Shown: positions 51,962-60,389, counted from the stretch's first letter. The stretch: DNA of 64,000 bases from 67-14 sp035502775 (GCA_035502775.1 DATJUB010000029.1:1-64000), one strand, 5' to 3'. Program-made: numbers and translations. The notes: a model not told the origin generated them from the sequence alone.

Positions 51962-52012
51962 ATAAGAAAACTCTCACATTTCTCGTAAACACAGAGGTTT
52001 CCTTATGTGCTA
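51962..52012 (+). repeat. AT-rich promoter-like repeat, copy B
   Basis: The second copy of the 51-bp element (ATAAGAAAACTCTCACATT ... TTATGTGCTA). It is not followed by a normal gene but by a structured 130-bp segment and a strong terminator. This makes 51962-52190 a separate transcription unit. Confidence 0.75.
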
Positions 52013-52190
52013 CTAATTATGTGGGCCGTTGAGGAGGCCCTACCGCCGTGGGAGTGGAGAGCTATTGCTCCCTTCGTGGGCGGTGGTTTGGCGCAAGTCG
52101 TGGTGAACGATCCCCCAAGTAGTTCACCTCGTTACAGCACGGGCTGACAGCCCCGGCGGACTCGCTCTCCCTTGAGACCGCCGGGGCTCA
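52013..52190 (+). ncRNA. Candidate small RNA or mini-gene, remnant of the exported-protein locus
   Basis: This fills most of the 355-bp gap 51872-52226. It contains GGGCC/GGCCC (52023-52040), ACCGCC/GGCGGT enclosing GGGAG/CTCCC (52042-52084) and GGTGAAC/GTTCACC (52102-52128), then a terminator. A 42-codon frame from ATG 52019 to TGA 52147 is open with mediocre codon use. Its part GGGLAQVVVNDP resembles the C-terminus GGGTERVFVNIP of the gene upstream. So this may be an internally deleted paralogue that is still transcribed, either as RNA or as a leaderless microprotein. Confidence 0.4.
52149..52188 (+). terminator. Strong hairpin ending the mini-unit
   Basis: AGCCCCGGCGG (52149-52159) pairs perfectly with CCGCCGGGGCT (52178-52188). 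The loop begins ACTCGCTCTCC, close to the loop of the hairpin at 51899-51931, whose stem differs by compensated pairs. Confidence 0.8.
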
Positions 52191-52204
52191 TCCCTTTAAG
52201 GCTT

Positions 52205-52220
52205 CGGAGCGAACGCTCCG
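52205..52220 (-). terminator. Short hairpin after the small membrane protein gene
   Basis: CGGAGCG-AA-CGCTCCG, a 7-bp stem just beyond the minus-strand stop at 52227. It may end that transcript. Confidence 0.45.
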
Positions 52221-52226
52221 GATCGT

Positions 52227-52508
52227 TCAGCTGTCAGATTCGCGGCGCCGGCGACGCTCGAGCTGAACCGCGCGATCACTCGCCGCGGCGACGGTGAACA
52301 GACCGACGATGTACAGAACCCCGACACCGAGACGCACCCGAGTCGGCACGTCACTGGCGAACAGCACCATGCCGGACGGGATCGCCAGGATCAGCAGGAT
52401 CGCGAGGCCGATGGTCCAGGGCAGGATCCGGGGACTGACTGCGACCCTGAGCCAGCCCTCGTCGCCCGGCTGCTTGGTCCACTGCTGCCATGTCTCGGTT
52501 TCGCTCAC
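52227..52508 (-). CDS. Small two-helix membrane protein, unknown function
   Basis: A 93-residue frame starting at GTG 52508: a Trp-rich soluble start (TETWQQWTKQPGDEGWLRV), two hydrophobic segments (WTIGLAILLILAIPSGMVLF; LGVGVLYIVGLFTVAAAS) and an Arg-rich tail (QLERRRRRESDS). No ribosome site is evident and no family is recognised. The topology makes it a plausible real gene. It is divergent from the riboswitch-controlled gene. Confidence 0.55.
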   Translation of the reverse strand: MSETETWQQWTKQPGDEGWLRVAVSPRILPWTIGLAILLILAIPSGMVLFASDVPTRVRLGVGVLYIVGLFTVAAASDRAVQLERRRRRESDS

Positions 52509-52630
52509 TACGACAGAAGTTATTGATTTGTGAAGGGCAGAAGCCGCCCGGGTCGGACACCGCAACTTGTCCTTCGCCCCCGGTTTATGAGCAAAGTATT
52601 AACGTTTCCCATACAATCCATGAAGTCAAT

Positions 52631-52764
52631 CAACCGTTGAGCCGAGTTTCCGCAGCCTGAGGCGCGGAAAACGGGGGAACCAGGTATTTGGGGCGAACTC
52701 GCCGATCCAGGTGAGAGCGCGAGCTCCTAAGAGCGCCAGCCCGTCAGCTAACCCCGTAGGCAGC
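52631..52764 (+). ncRNA. Cyclic di-AMP riboswitch (ydaO/yuaA class)
   Basis: The segment shows the class hallmarks in order: stem GTTTCCGC/GCGGAAAAC, GGGGGAACCAGGTATTTGGG, GCGAACTCGCC, GGTGAGAGCGC, and the highly conserved end CCGTCAGCTAACCCCGTAGG. In actinobacteria this class precedes cell-wall hydrolase and Rpf genes and turns expression off at high c-di-AMP. Here it stands directly before an NlpC/P60-like exported hydrolase. Boundaries are approximate. Confidence 0.92.
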
Positions 52765-52778
52765 AAAAGGAGATCGGT

Positions 52779-53372
52779 ATTTCCACGCACAAGATCCACA
52801 AGCCACGCACTGCCAAAACGCCGTTGCGCGCCACCCTCGCCTTCGCGATCGGCCTCGGAGCCGTACTCGCCGGTCTGCTGGGACCCGCCGGCGCCTCAGC
52901 CGAGTGTGCCGCGAGTTCGAGCGGCGGGCTGACGATGAGCAGCAACGAGTCCTGCGCCCCCGTGAAGAAGGCGAAGCTGGTGAACGGCAAGGCGATCGCG
53001 CCGGCCACCGCCCCGGCCCGAGTCAAGCGGGTCATCGCCTACGCCAACAAGATCCGCAAGAAGCCCTACGTCTACGGCGGCGGCCACGGCAGCTTCAAGT
53101 CGAACGGCTACGACTGCTCGGGCTCGGCCAGCTACGCGCTTCGCGGCGGACGCTTCGTCTCCAGCCCGATGGCGTCCGGCGGCTACATGAATTGGAAGAA
53201 GCCGGGCAAGGGCAAGTGGATCACGGTCTACTCGAACCCGGGCCACATGTACATCGTGGTCGCCGGACTCCGCTTCGACACCGCCAACACCGTCGGCAAC
53301 GGTCCGCGCTGGAGCGAGAGTCTCCAGTCCACCTCGGGCCGTTTCTCAGCCCGCCATCCCGGGAACTACTGA
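52779..53372 (+). CDS. Exported NlpC/P60-like peptidoglycan hydrolase, apparent ATT start
   Basis: A 197-residue exported protein with catalytic-type Cys113 in GYDCSGSASYAL and His156 in NPGHMYIVV after YVYGGGHGS, the NlpC/P60-like core. The reading frame opens after TAA 52749-52751 and contains no ATG, GTG or CTG. The first usual codon is TTG 52824, inside the signal peptide and without a ribosome site. ATT 52779 lies six bases after AAGGAG (52767-52772) and yields a normal basic signal peptide (STHKIHKPRTAKTPLRATLA). It is expressed under the c-di-AMP riboswitch, consistent with wall remodelling. Confidence 0.8.
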   Translation: MSTHKIHKPRTAKTPLRATLAFAIGLGAVLAGLLGPAGASAECAASSSGGLTMSSNESCAPVKKAKLVNGKAIAPATAPARVKRVIAYANKIRKKPYVYGGGHGSFKSNGYDCSGSASYALRGGRFVSSPMASGGYMNWKKPGKGKWITVYSNPGHMYIVVAGLRFDTANTVGNGPRWSESLQSTSGRFSARHPGNY

Positions 53373-53412
53373 TCCCAGAGACCTCCCTGCATCACCAGAA
53401 GCACCCTCCCCC

Positions 53413-53442
53413 GAAACGCCCTGGCATCCGCCGGGGCGTTTC
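53413..53442 (+). terminator. Terminator after the NlpC/P60-like gene
   Basis: GAAACGCCC (53413-53421) pairs with GGGCGTTTC (53434-53442), loop 12 bases, followed by TCCTT. It separates the hydrolase from the convergent tetR gene. Confidence 0.75.
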
Positions 53443-53459
53443 TCCTTGAGCGACCGAGA

Positions 53460-54095
53460 TCAGGTACCGCGCGCCTCGCGGAGCGCGTTGACCCCGCCCA
53501 CCACGAAGGTCAGCGCCTGATCGAAGATCTTCATCTGCTCTTCGACCGGCAGCATCTCGGATTTCACCTCGGGACGTTTCTCGGTGCTGAGCAGGTCGAA
53601 CACGGCGACCGCGGCGGAGGCGGCCATCCGGGGCTCCAGGTCATCCGGTTCCAGCTCGAGATCGACCGCCAGTGCCTCGACCAGCAGCACCTCGAACTCG
53701 TGGATCTGGGCCCGCTCATAGGCGATCAGACCGTCATCGCCCTCGATCACCTGCCGCTGGCAGCTGAGCTGCTCCTCATGCGTCTCCCAGAACTTCCGTT
53801 CGGAAAGGATCCATGAGCGAAGCGCTTCCATGGTGTTCTCTCCCGCCGGGCGGCCCCGGAGAGCTTCGGCCAGGCGTTCCTTCATATCTCCGTTCAGATC
53901 GAAGACGATCGCTTCCTTGGCCGGGAAGTAGGTCGAAACGGTTCGGGGAGAGACGTCGGCGGCCTCGGCGATCTGAGCGATCGTGGTCCGCTGGTAGCCG
54001 TTCTTGGCGAAGAGATCCAGCGCGACGCGCGCGATGGTCTCGCGTGTCTTCTGCTTCTTCCGCTCGCGAAGGCTCTCTTGGTGTTCGACTGCCAT
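53460..54095 (-). CDS. TetR-family transcriptional regulator
   Basis: A 211-residue TetR protein: helix-turn-helix at about 16-62 (TRETIARVALDLFAKNGYQR; IAEAADVSPRTVSTYFPAKE) and a long helical C-terminal domain. It is divergent from an MMPL transporter gene with several dyads and direct repeats in the 133-bp gap, and so is its likely repressor. Confidence 0.92.
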   Translation of the reverse strand: MAVEHQESLRERKKQKTRETIARVALDLFAKNGYQRTTIAQIAEAADVSPRTVSTYFPAKEAIVFDLNGDMKERLAEALRGRPAGENTMEALRSWILSERKFWETHEEQLSCQRQVIEGDDGLIAYERAQIHEFEVLLVEALAVDLELEPDDLEPRMAASAAVAVFDLLSTEKRPEVKSEMLPVEEQMKIFDQALTFVVGGVNALREARGT

Positions 54096-54097
54096 TG

Positions 54098-54180
54098 CCT
54101 GCAGGATATCAGGAAAGCTGCAGGTTCTGCATAACTACGATGGACGCATTTTCGCAATGAATGCGATTATGCAATGAATG
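54098..54180. promoter_or_regulatory. Operator cluster between tetR and MMPL genes
   Basis: The gap holds CCTGCAGG (54098-54105), TGCAG-GTT-CTGCA (54119-54131), CGCATT-N9-AATGCG (54145-54165) and two direct repeats GCAATGAATG (54154-54163 and 54171-54180). Which dyad binds the TetR protein cannot be decided. The CTGCAG-type half-sites recall the operator at 17989-18008. Confidence 0.5.
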
Positions 54181-54228
54181 TGCTAATTTTCCGGACTTAC
54201 CCGGTCACCCCCTCGCCCCTGGAGATGT

Positions 54229-56433
54229 ATGTCTGACCTATTAGCAAGACTTGCCCGGTCCATCACGGGCCACTGGAAACGTTCGCTGATCTTCGCGATC
54301 GTCGCGCTGATCGCGATCTTCGCGTTGGCCGGCACGGCACAGGACCCGCCGCCCGACGACTTCAACATCCCCGGAACCGAGAGCCAGAAGGCGATCGATC
54401 TCTTCGAGGCCCACACCCCCGCCCTGGCCGGGGTCGACGCGACCGTCGTCTTCAGCACCGAAGACGGCACGCTCACCGAACCCGCCCGCAAGAAGGCGAT
54501 CGAGGACGCGCTCGCCGAAATCAAGAAGCAGCCCGATGTCATGTCGGTCGGCGATCCCTTCGACCCGAAGGCCCCGGGACTCTCCCCGGATGACCGGATC
54601 GCATCCGCCGATGTCCGCTGGGACCTCGAGTTCGGTGACGTCACCAAGACTCAGGGCGAGGAACTGGAAGAAGCCGCCAAGACCGCTGAAACCGATGGCG
54701 TCAGCGTCGCGATGCGCGGCGTGGTCGTCGATCTCGCCTCCGAGCAGGAGGCGCCGGTCGGTGAGCTGATCGGTATCGCGATCGCGATCGTGCTGCTCAC
54801 CTTCCTCTTCCGGTCCGGAGCGGCGATGGCCGCGACGATCGTCGGCGCCATCATCGGCGTGATGGTCGGCCAGGTCCTGCTGGTCGTGCTGGCCTCCCCC
54901 CTCGGACTGCCCGAATTCGCGGCGACGATCGCGGTGATGTTGGGCCTTGGTGCCGGAATCGACTACTCCCTGCTCTTGATGGGGAGATTCAGGGAACAGC
55001 TCGCGGCCGGCGACTCGGTTCGCGACGCCTCGGCGAAGTCCGCCGCCACCGCGGGATCCGCGGTCGTGGCCGCCGGACTGATCGTCATGGTCGCGATCGC
55101 CGGCCTGCTGGTGATCGGCATTCCGCTGATCGGCAAGATGGGCATCGGCGCGGCCATCGGAGTCGCCGCCGTGGTCGTCTCCGCCCTGACCATCCTCCCG
55201 ATCATGATGGGCGCGCTGCAGAAGCGGCTGCGTCCGAAGTCGATCGAACACGTCAAGCCATCGGCCGCCTTCGCGAGCTGGGGCGAGAAGGTGACCAAAC
55301 GGCCCTGGCTCTCGATCGCCTTCGGCGTGATCGTGCTGCTGGTCTTCGCCTTCCCGATGTCCAACCTCCGTCTGGGACAGCCGGATGACGGCAACCAGTC
55401 CGAGGACAAGACCCAGCGGGTCGCCTATGACCTGCTGAGCGAAGGCTTCGGCCCCGGCTCCAACGGTCCCTTCCTTCTGGCGGTCGATGGAGTCAAGGAC
55501 AACCCCGAAGCAGCCGCGCAGCTGAAGGCGATCGAAGCCGACCTCAAGCAGACCCCCGGTGTCGCCACTGTCCTTCCGGCCTCCACCAGTGAGGACGGCG
55601 CGATGGCGACGATCACCTTGATCCCGAAGACGGCTCCCCAGGACGCGGAAACCAGCGACCTGTTGGAGGATCTGCGGGACAACGTGCTGCCGGAGGCAAC
55701 CGCGGACACCCCGCTGAGCGTCTACGTCGGCGGCAACACGGCCGGGTTCGAGGACTTCTCGGACAAGGTCTCGAAGCGCCTGCCGATATTCATCCTCGTG
55801 GTGATCGGGCTCTCGGTCCTGCTGCTCATGGCCGCGTTCCGCTCACTGTGGATCCCGCTCGTATCCGCCGTCTTCAACCTGCTCTCGGTCGCCGCCGCCT
55901 ACGGCGTGATCGTCGCGGTGTTCCAGGACGGAGTCGGGGCGAGCCTGATCGGGGTCGACAGCGGCGTACCGATCATGTCCTTCATCCCGGTCATGATCTT
56001 CGCCATCCTGTTCGGACTGAGCATGGACTACAACGTCTTCCTGCTCTCCCGTATCCATGAGGCCTACAACCATGGAGACGGCCCTCGGGAAAGCGTGATC
56101 GTCGGCCTCTCGAGGATCGGCAAGGTCGTCCTGTTCGCCGGCCTGATCATGTCGTCGGTCTTCCTGGCGTTCGTCACGCAGCCCGACGTGGTCGCGAAGA
56201 TGATCGGCCTCGGGCTCGGCCTGGCGATCCTGATCGACGTGCTGCTGGTGCGGCTCGTGATCGCGCCCGCCGTGGTGACTCTGCTCGGCGACAAGGCCTG
56301 GTGGCTGCCCAAGTGGCTCGACCGGATCATGCCCGACGTGTCGCTCGAAGGCCATCTCGTCGAGAACAAGGATCCGAAGGGCAAGCCGCTCGCTCCTCAT
56401 CTGGAGGAAGATCTCGGGCTCGACGAAGTCTGA
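54229..56433 (+). CDS. MMPL-family (RND) transporter
   Basis: A 734-residue membrane protein with two MMPL halves. Each has one N-terminal helix, a periplasmic domain (NIPGTESQKAIDLFEAHTPA in half 1) and five more helices. The proton-relay Asp-Tyr pairs are in GLGAGIDYSLLLMGRFRE and ILFGLSMDYNVFLLSRIHEA. MMPL proteins export lipids, glycolipids or drugs. It is divergent from tetR and ends at a perfect 36-bp palindrome with a T-tract. Confidence 0.95.
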   Translation: MSDLLARLARSITGHWKRSLIFAIVALIAIFALAGTAQDPPPDDFNIPGTESQKAIDLFEAHTPALAGVDATVVFSTEDGTLTEPARKKAIEDALAEIKKQPDVMSVGDPFDPKAPGLSPDDRIASADVRWDLEFGDVTKTQGEELEEAAKTAETDGVSVAMRGVVVDLASEQEAPVGELIGIAIAIVLLTFLFRSGAAMAATIVGAIIGVMVGQVLLVVLASPLGLPEFAATIAVMLGLGAGIDYSLLLMGRFREQLAAGDSVRDASAKSAATAGSAVVAAGLIVMVAIAGLLVIGIPLIGKMGIGAAIGVAAVVVSALTILPIMMGALQKRLRPKSIEHVKPSAAFASWGEKVTKRPWLSIAFGVIVLLVFAFPMSNLRLGQPDDGNQSEDKTQRVAYDLLSEGFGPGSNGPFLLAVDGVKDNPEAAAQLKAIEADLKQTPGVATVLPASTSEDGAMATITLIPKTAPQDAETSDLLEDLRDNVLPEATADTPLSVYVGGNTAGFEDFSDKVSKRLPIFILVVIGLSVLLLMAAFRSLWIPLVSAVFNLLSVAAAYGVIVAVFQDGVGASLIGVDSGVPIMSFIPVMIFAILFGLSMDYNVFLLSRIHEAYNHGDGPRESVIVGLSRIGKVVLFAGLIMSSVFLAFVTQPDVVAKMIGLGLGLAILIDVLLVRLVIAPAVVTLLGDKAWWLPKWLDRIMPDVSLEGHLVENKDPKGKPLAPHLEEDLGLDEV

Positions 56434-56455
56434 TCGGCGAAGCATCGAAGTGCCC

Positions 56456-56491
56456 GCCCGCCTGGTTCCGGAATTCCGGAACCAGGCGGGC
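56456..56491 (+). terminator. Perfect 36-bp palindromic terminator with T-tract
   Basis: The arms GCCCGCCTGGTTCCGGAA and TTCCGGAACCAGGCGGGC form an uninterrupted palindrome 22 bp after the MMPL stop, followed by TTTTT. It is the clearest intrinsic terminator in the window and may serve both strands. Confidence 0.95.
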
Positions 56492-56518
56492 TTTTTCATG
56501 CCATGAGCGAACCCGGGT

Positions 56519-58234
56519 TCAGCGCACAGCGCCGCGAAGTCCGCAGAGCAGACGCGCGGTCAGCGGATTCGGCTTCCCACCGTAGGAGCTGACCGACGCA
56601 CCGACCGGACCGAAGTTCCATCGCGACTTTCTCAGCGGGTGGAACTCGGGGCTGACGATCCCCTGCCGGGGCACCGTGAGGGTCCTGCCGTCACCACTGC
56701 CGGCCAGCTTGATCAGGCGTTCGGAGACGTTGTTCAGCGGATCGGATTCGGCCAGGTCGCCCTGCGGATTGACGGTGATCCTCAGCCGGTAGCTGCCCGG
56801 AGCGAGATCGCTGACATCCAGGGACTGGCCCGCGATGCTCTGGTAGTACTCGTCTCCCCAGCCGGCGGCGAGCGACATCGCAACCCGCTTGGAGCGCCGC
56901 ATTCCGCAATCGACCCTCTGGTTCGGGTTGTTGTACCAGAGGGGTGCGCCCTGCCCGACTGGACCGCGGACGGGTTCGAACCTCAGCAGCGTGGTCGGCA
57001 TGAAGCAGAACCCGACCTTGTCGCTGCGGCGGAGCACCTTGCCGTCCATGCTCAGCAGCTCATAGACCGCGAGCTTGTTGTAGTGCCAGTGAAGATGGGA
57101 GTCCCGCTGGTCCCAGACGAACCCATTGGTCTTGCGCCGGACCAGCCTGCCGTCCGCACCCTTGGTGTATTGCCATCCGGGCATCGTCGTGCCGGCACTG
57201 TCCCGCCGCTTGCCGAAAAGCATGATCGGCGCCTCGCCCGCGTTGCTAACGATGCTTGAGAAGCTGATCTCGGCCCTCGAGCCGCGGCGGCTGTACTCGA
57301 ACCTGCTGGCCGGCAGGGCCATCGGATCGGGCAGAGCGCCGGGAGCGCCGTCGATCTGCGATGCCCGGGGAGGCCTGACGGTGGGCCTGCCCGCACCGCG
57401 GCCCAGCAGGCGCGTCCCTATCCCCCGCACCTCCCGGCTGTCGGAACGGCGTCCCGGACCGATGAACAGCTTGCGCCACAGCGCCCGGTCGGTCTTCAGC
57501 TTGAATCGCTGCGAGAAGTGATTGTTCGCCAGGGTCTTCTCGTCGAGCACACCGTTCGGGTTGATCGTGGCCTCGTAGGTGTATTCACCGTCCGGAAGTG
57601 AGATCGACCGTTCGCCCGGATAGAAGACGGGATTGTTGGGGCCCGACAGCCAGACCAGGGAATCGGCCTGCTCCTCCCCGCAGAACATGCCGCTGTTCCA
57701 CCAGCTCGGAAGCATCGGGCGCCGGCGGGCGTTGCCGCCGGGAAGACCCGCGGCCTGGAAGGTCGAGGAATCGGTCTGGTTGCCGCTGCCGTTGGGGCAG
57801 AACGGACCGGTCGACTCGATCACCACGTTGCCCTTCGAATCCTTGATCCGGTAGGTCAGAAAGTCGGCGAGACCCTTGTCGAGAGTCACCTCCAGTCCCG
57901 GTACCGTGGTCGCGACGGGCTGTCCCGACGAGCGGTCCACGGTCTGAGCCACGGCAGGGGCTCCCGGGGTCAGGCGATGTGCCCAGATCTCCAGCGGACG
58001 GCCACTGGTGGTCAGGAACGGACCCTGGAGAATATTGCCGGAAGAGAAACGGACGCTTCGCTTGGCCCGCACCAGTTCGATTCCACCCCGGTTCGGGGAC
58101 TTGACCACCAGATCGAGCTGCCTGGCGGCGCTGGCCCCACCCGCAGACGACAGGCAGGCGAGCACGACCGCACCGGCCGTCGCGATCACAGATACGCATC
58201 GGCCCCGTGGCCCCCACCGCAAAGCTTCAGTCAA
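56519..58234 (-). CDS. Exported lysyl-oxidase-like protein
   Basis: A 571-residue exported protein from TTG 58234 (AGGGGG upstream), with signal region RGRCVSVIATAGAVVLACLS. Residues about 365-510 match the lysyl oxidase family: copper site SHLHWHYNKLAVYELL (His380, 382, 384), SDKVGFCFMP, GWGDEYYQSIAGQSLDVSD and YRLRITVNPQGDLAESDPLN. Lys406 and Tyr463 align with the pair that forms the LTQ cofactor in animal enzymes. The N-terminal half is a beta-rich region with several Cys. It may oxidise amines in wall proteins (inference). It follows the P450 gene after 71 bp. Confidence 0.85.
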   Translation of the reverse strand: MTEALRWGPRGRCVSVIATAGAVVLACLSSAGGASAARQLDLVVKSPNRGGIELVRAKRSVRFSSGNILQGPFLTTSGRPLEIWAHRLTPGAPAVAQTVDRSSGQPVATTVPGLEVTLDKGLADFLTYRIKDSKGNVVIESTGPFCPNGSGNQTDSSTFQAAGLPGGNARRRPMLPSWWNSGMFCGEEQADSLVWLSGPNNPVFYPGERSISLPDGEYTYEATINPNGVLDEKTLANNHFSQRFKLKTDRALWRKLFIGPGRRSDSREVRGIGTRLLGRGAGRPTVRPPRASQIDGAPGALPDPMALPASRFEYSRRGSRAEISFSSIVSNAGEAPIMLFGKRRDSAGTTMPGWQYTKGADGRLVRRKTNGFVWDQRDSHLHWHYNKLAVYELLSMDGKVLRRSDKVGFCFMPTTLLRFEPVRGPVGQGAPLWYNNPNQRVDCGMRRSKRVAMSLAAGWGDEYYQSIAGQSLDVSDLAPGSYRLRITVNPQGDLAESDPLNNVSERLIKLAGSGDGRTLTVPRQGIVSPEFHPLRKSRWNFGPVGASVSSYGGKPNPLTARLLCGLRGAVR

Positions 58235-58305
58235 CGTGTTCCCCCTGGCGTGTTCCACTCGACCGACCATCGGCCGAGCCGCGGATCATGCCAGAAGAGG
58301 TCGGC

Positions 58306-59778
58306 TCAGTGTGGAACCGGGCACTTCTCCTCGGTGAGCCGTGGCTCGCCGAGCGGGTCGACCACGGGATCCGAGGGACCGCGATCCTCGACCGTCCGGC
58401 GGATGACCGTCATCGGCAGGCCGTTCTTCGGGCGCATCGTGATCGCGGCCTCGGCCTCGATCTTCTGGCCCCGCGGGATGTCGAAAACCATCTTTCGGCT
58501 GATCATCGCCGCGAGCAGGGTCGCTTCGACGATCGCGAAGGTGGACCCGACGCACATCCGGCGTCCGGCCCCGAAGGGCAGGTAGGCGTGCCGCGGCCTG
58601 CCCTTGACGTTCTCCGGGAGGAACCGGCGGGGGTCGTATCCCTCCGGGTTGGGCCAGATGTCGGCGTCGCGGTGGATCATCGTGATCAGAACCATCACGC
58701 CCGATCCGGCCGGGATCCGGTAGCCGTTGATCTCGTCGTCCTCGAGAGCCTTGCGGCCGACCATCCATACCGGAGGGTTCACCCGCATCGCCTCTTCGAT
58801 ACAGGCCCGGGTCCAGGGTAGAAGCTCCATGTCGTCCATGGTCGGCACCCGATCCCCGAGATTGGTGTCGACCTCCTCGAGCAGGCGCTCGCGGGCGGCG
58901 GGGTTGGTAGAGAGCCAGCGCCAGGTCCAGGAGAGAGCGTTGGATGTCGTCTCGTGCCCGGCCAGCATGAAGGTCATCAGCTCGTCGCCGATCTGCTTGC
59001 GCGACATGCGTTCGCCGGTCTCCTCGTCCTTCGCGTCCAGCATCAGCCCGACCAGGTCGTCTCCCGAGTCGGCCTGGGCGTCGCGTTCGGCCAGCACCTG
59101 GTCGATGACCAGCCTGAGTTCGGCCAGGGCCCGCTGAAATCTCCGGCCCTCGGGGTTCACCGAGATCGCCTTCTCGAGATCCATTCCGGGAAGCATCGAC
59201 ATCGCGTAGGTGGCGGGCCGGCGGACCATCCTGGTGCCCAGCGTGAGCACGTCGTTCATCGCGGGGCCGACCCGGCGGGCCGTGTCGCCGCTCAGGTCCG
59301 CCCCGAAGAGGGCCCGGCCGACCACGTCGAGGGTCAGGGCCATCATCGCCTCGTTCACGTCGACCACGTCACCGTCGATCGCCCGGCCGAAGACATCCCC
59401 TTCCAGAGCGTCGGCGGTGGCACTCGTCATCTGCTCGGTGAACGCACTGAGGTGGCGCTTGGCGAACATCGGCTGGACGAGGCGCCGCTGCTTGCGCCAG
59501 ACCTGGCCCTCACTGGTCAACAGGCCCTCGCCCAGGATGATCCGGAGCAGCTCGTACTCGGCGCCCTTGCCGTAGTTGTCCTGGTTGGTGATCAGGACAT
59601 GCTTCGCGGCCTCGTGACCGCTCACGATCACCAGATTGCGGCCGCGGGAGTACGTGCAGGCGACGTCGCCGTACTTGAGCGCCATCTCGCACATCGGCTT
59701 CATGAAGTCGCGGGCCGAGTTGAGGATGAACTTCTTGTTGTCCAGGCCGGTGGGCCCGGGCGGCAATGGCTTGTTCAA
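58306..59778 (-). CDS. Cytochrome P450 monooxygenase
   Basis: A 490-residue P450 with I-helix AGHETTSN (about 273-280), ExxR E329-R332, YDPRRFLPEN and the heme loop PFGAGRRMCVG (Cys409). The length and PPGPTG start are like CYP4/CYP102-type class proteins acting on fatty or hydrophobic substrates. The start is TTG 59778 with AGGAG upstream, overlapping the tetR stop as TTGA. So it is translationally coupled to its probable repressor. Confidence 0.93.
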   Translation of the reverse strand: MNKPLPPGPTGLDNKKFILNSARDFMKPMCEMALKYGDVACTYSRGRNLVIVSGHEAAKHVLITNQDNYGKGAEYELLRIILGEGLLTSEGQVWRKQRRLVQPMFAKRHLSAFTEQMTSATADALEGDVFGRAIDGDVVDVNEAMMALTLDVVGRALFGADLSGDTARRVGPAMNDVLTLGTRMVRRPATYAMSMLPGMDLEKAISVNPEGRRFQRALAELRLVIDQVLAERDAQADSGDDLVGLMLDAKDEETGERMSRKQIGDELMTFMLAGHETTSNALSWTWRWLSTNPAARERLLEEVDTNLGDRVPTMDDMELLPWTRACIEEAMRVNPPVWMVGRKALEDDEINGYRIPAGSGVMVLITMIHRDADIWPNPEGYDPRRFLPENVKGRPRHAYLPFGAGRRMCVGSTFAIVEATLLAAMISRKMVFDIPRGQKIEAEAAITMRPKNGLPMTVIRRTVEDRGPSDPVVDPLGEPRLTEEKCPVPH

Positions 59779-60389
59779 GGTGACTCCTGCCTGACTAGCT
59801 TGTTGGCGATCTCGAGCAGCTGACCCCGGATCAGGATCCACTGGTCGTCCACTTCGATGATCGGGTCCATGGTGGCGATCGCGAGTCCGCGCACCGCGGA
59901 TACCGAGGTCTGCAGAACCGCGTTGAATTCGGCGAGCGGAACGAGTTCCGGCAAGAGTTCGCGGGCACTTCGAAGGATGATCTCCTCGACATCCTGGTTG
60001 AGGTCCCGCACCGGCCCCTGGAGCTCGGCATCGGTTCTCGAGGCGAGCTGGATCTCTACCGCGGCGGCGAAGGTCGGTCCCTTGAAGACCACGAAGAGCC
60101 GGTCGAGGATGGCGCCGAACCGGTCGACCGGATCGGGCGATTCGGGTGCGGCCGCGACGAACTCCTCGGCCAGACGCTCGGTGACGAAACGCATCGCCTC
60201 CACGCTCAGTTCGGCCTTGGTGCGGAAATGGTGCTGAAGCGCCCCGAGAGAGACTCCGGCCCGTTCCGCGGCCAGCCGGGTCGACGTTCCGGCGTATCCA
60301 CGCTCGATCAGGAGCTCCACGGTCGCGTCGAGCACGGAAGTCCGCGTGGCAGCGGTGCGATCACTCTGCTGGCGTCGAGGAAGGCTCAT
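59775..60389 (-). CDS. TetR-family transcriptional regulator
   Basis: A 204-residue TetR protein. The helix-turn-helix is at about 15-60 (TRTSVLDATVELLIERGYAG; AAERAGVSLGALQHHFRTKA). It is the first gene of a tetR-P450 operon and lies behind a small dyad. It resembles the TetR protein at 11042 in overall layout (LASRTDAEL segment in both). Confidence 0.92.
   Translation of the reverse strand: MSLPRRQQSDRTAATRTSVLDATVELLIERGYAGTSTRLAAERAGVSLGALQHHFRTKAELSVEAMRFVTERLAEEFVAAAPESPDPVDRFGAILDRLFVVFKGPTFAAAVEIQLASRTDAELQGPVRDLNQDVEEIILRSARELLPELVPLAEFNAVLQTSVSAVRGLAIATMDPIIEVDDQWILIRGQLLEIANKLVRQESP

Noticed and set aside
52019..52147. 42-codon frame in the mini-unit as a confident protein gene
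   Set aside because: Codon use is weaker than in neighbours and there is no ribosome site. Kept only as a possibility inside the small RNA/mini-gene call.
52013..52190. 6S RNA, tmRNA, RNase P RNA or a second c-di-AMP riboswitch
   Set aside because: None of the conserved segments of these RNAs is visible, and the riboswitch hallmarks occur only at 52631-52764.
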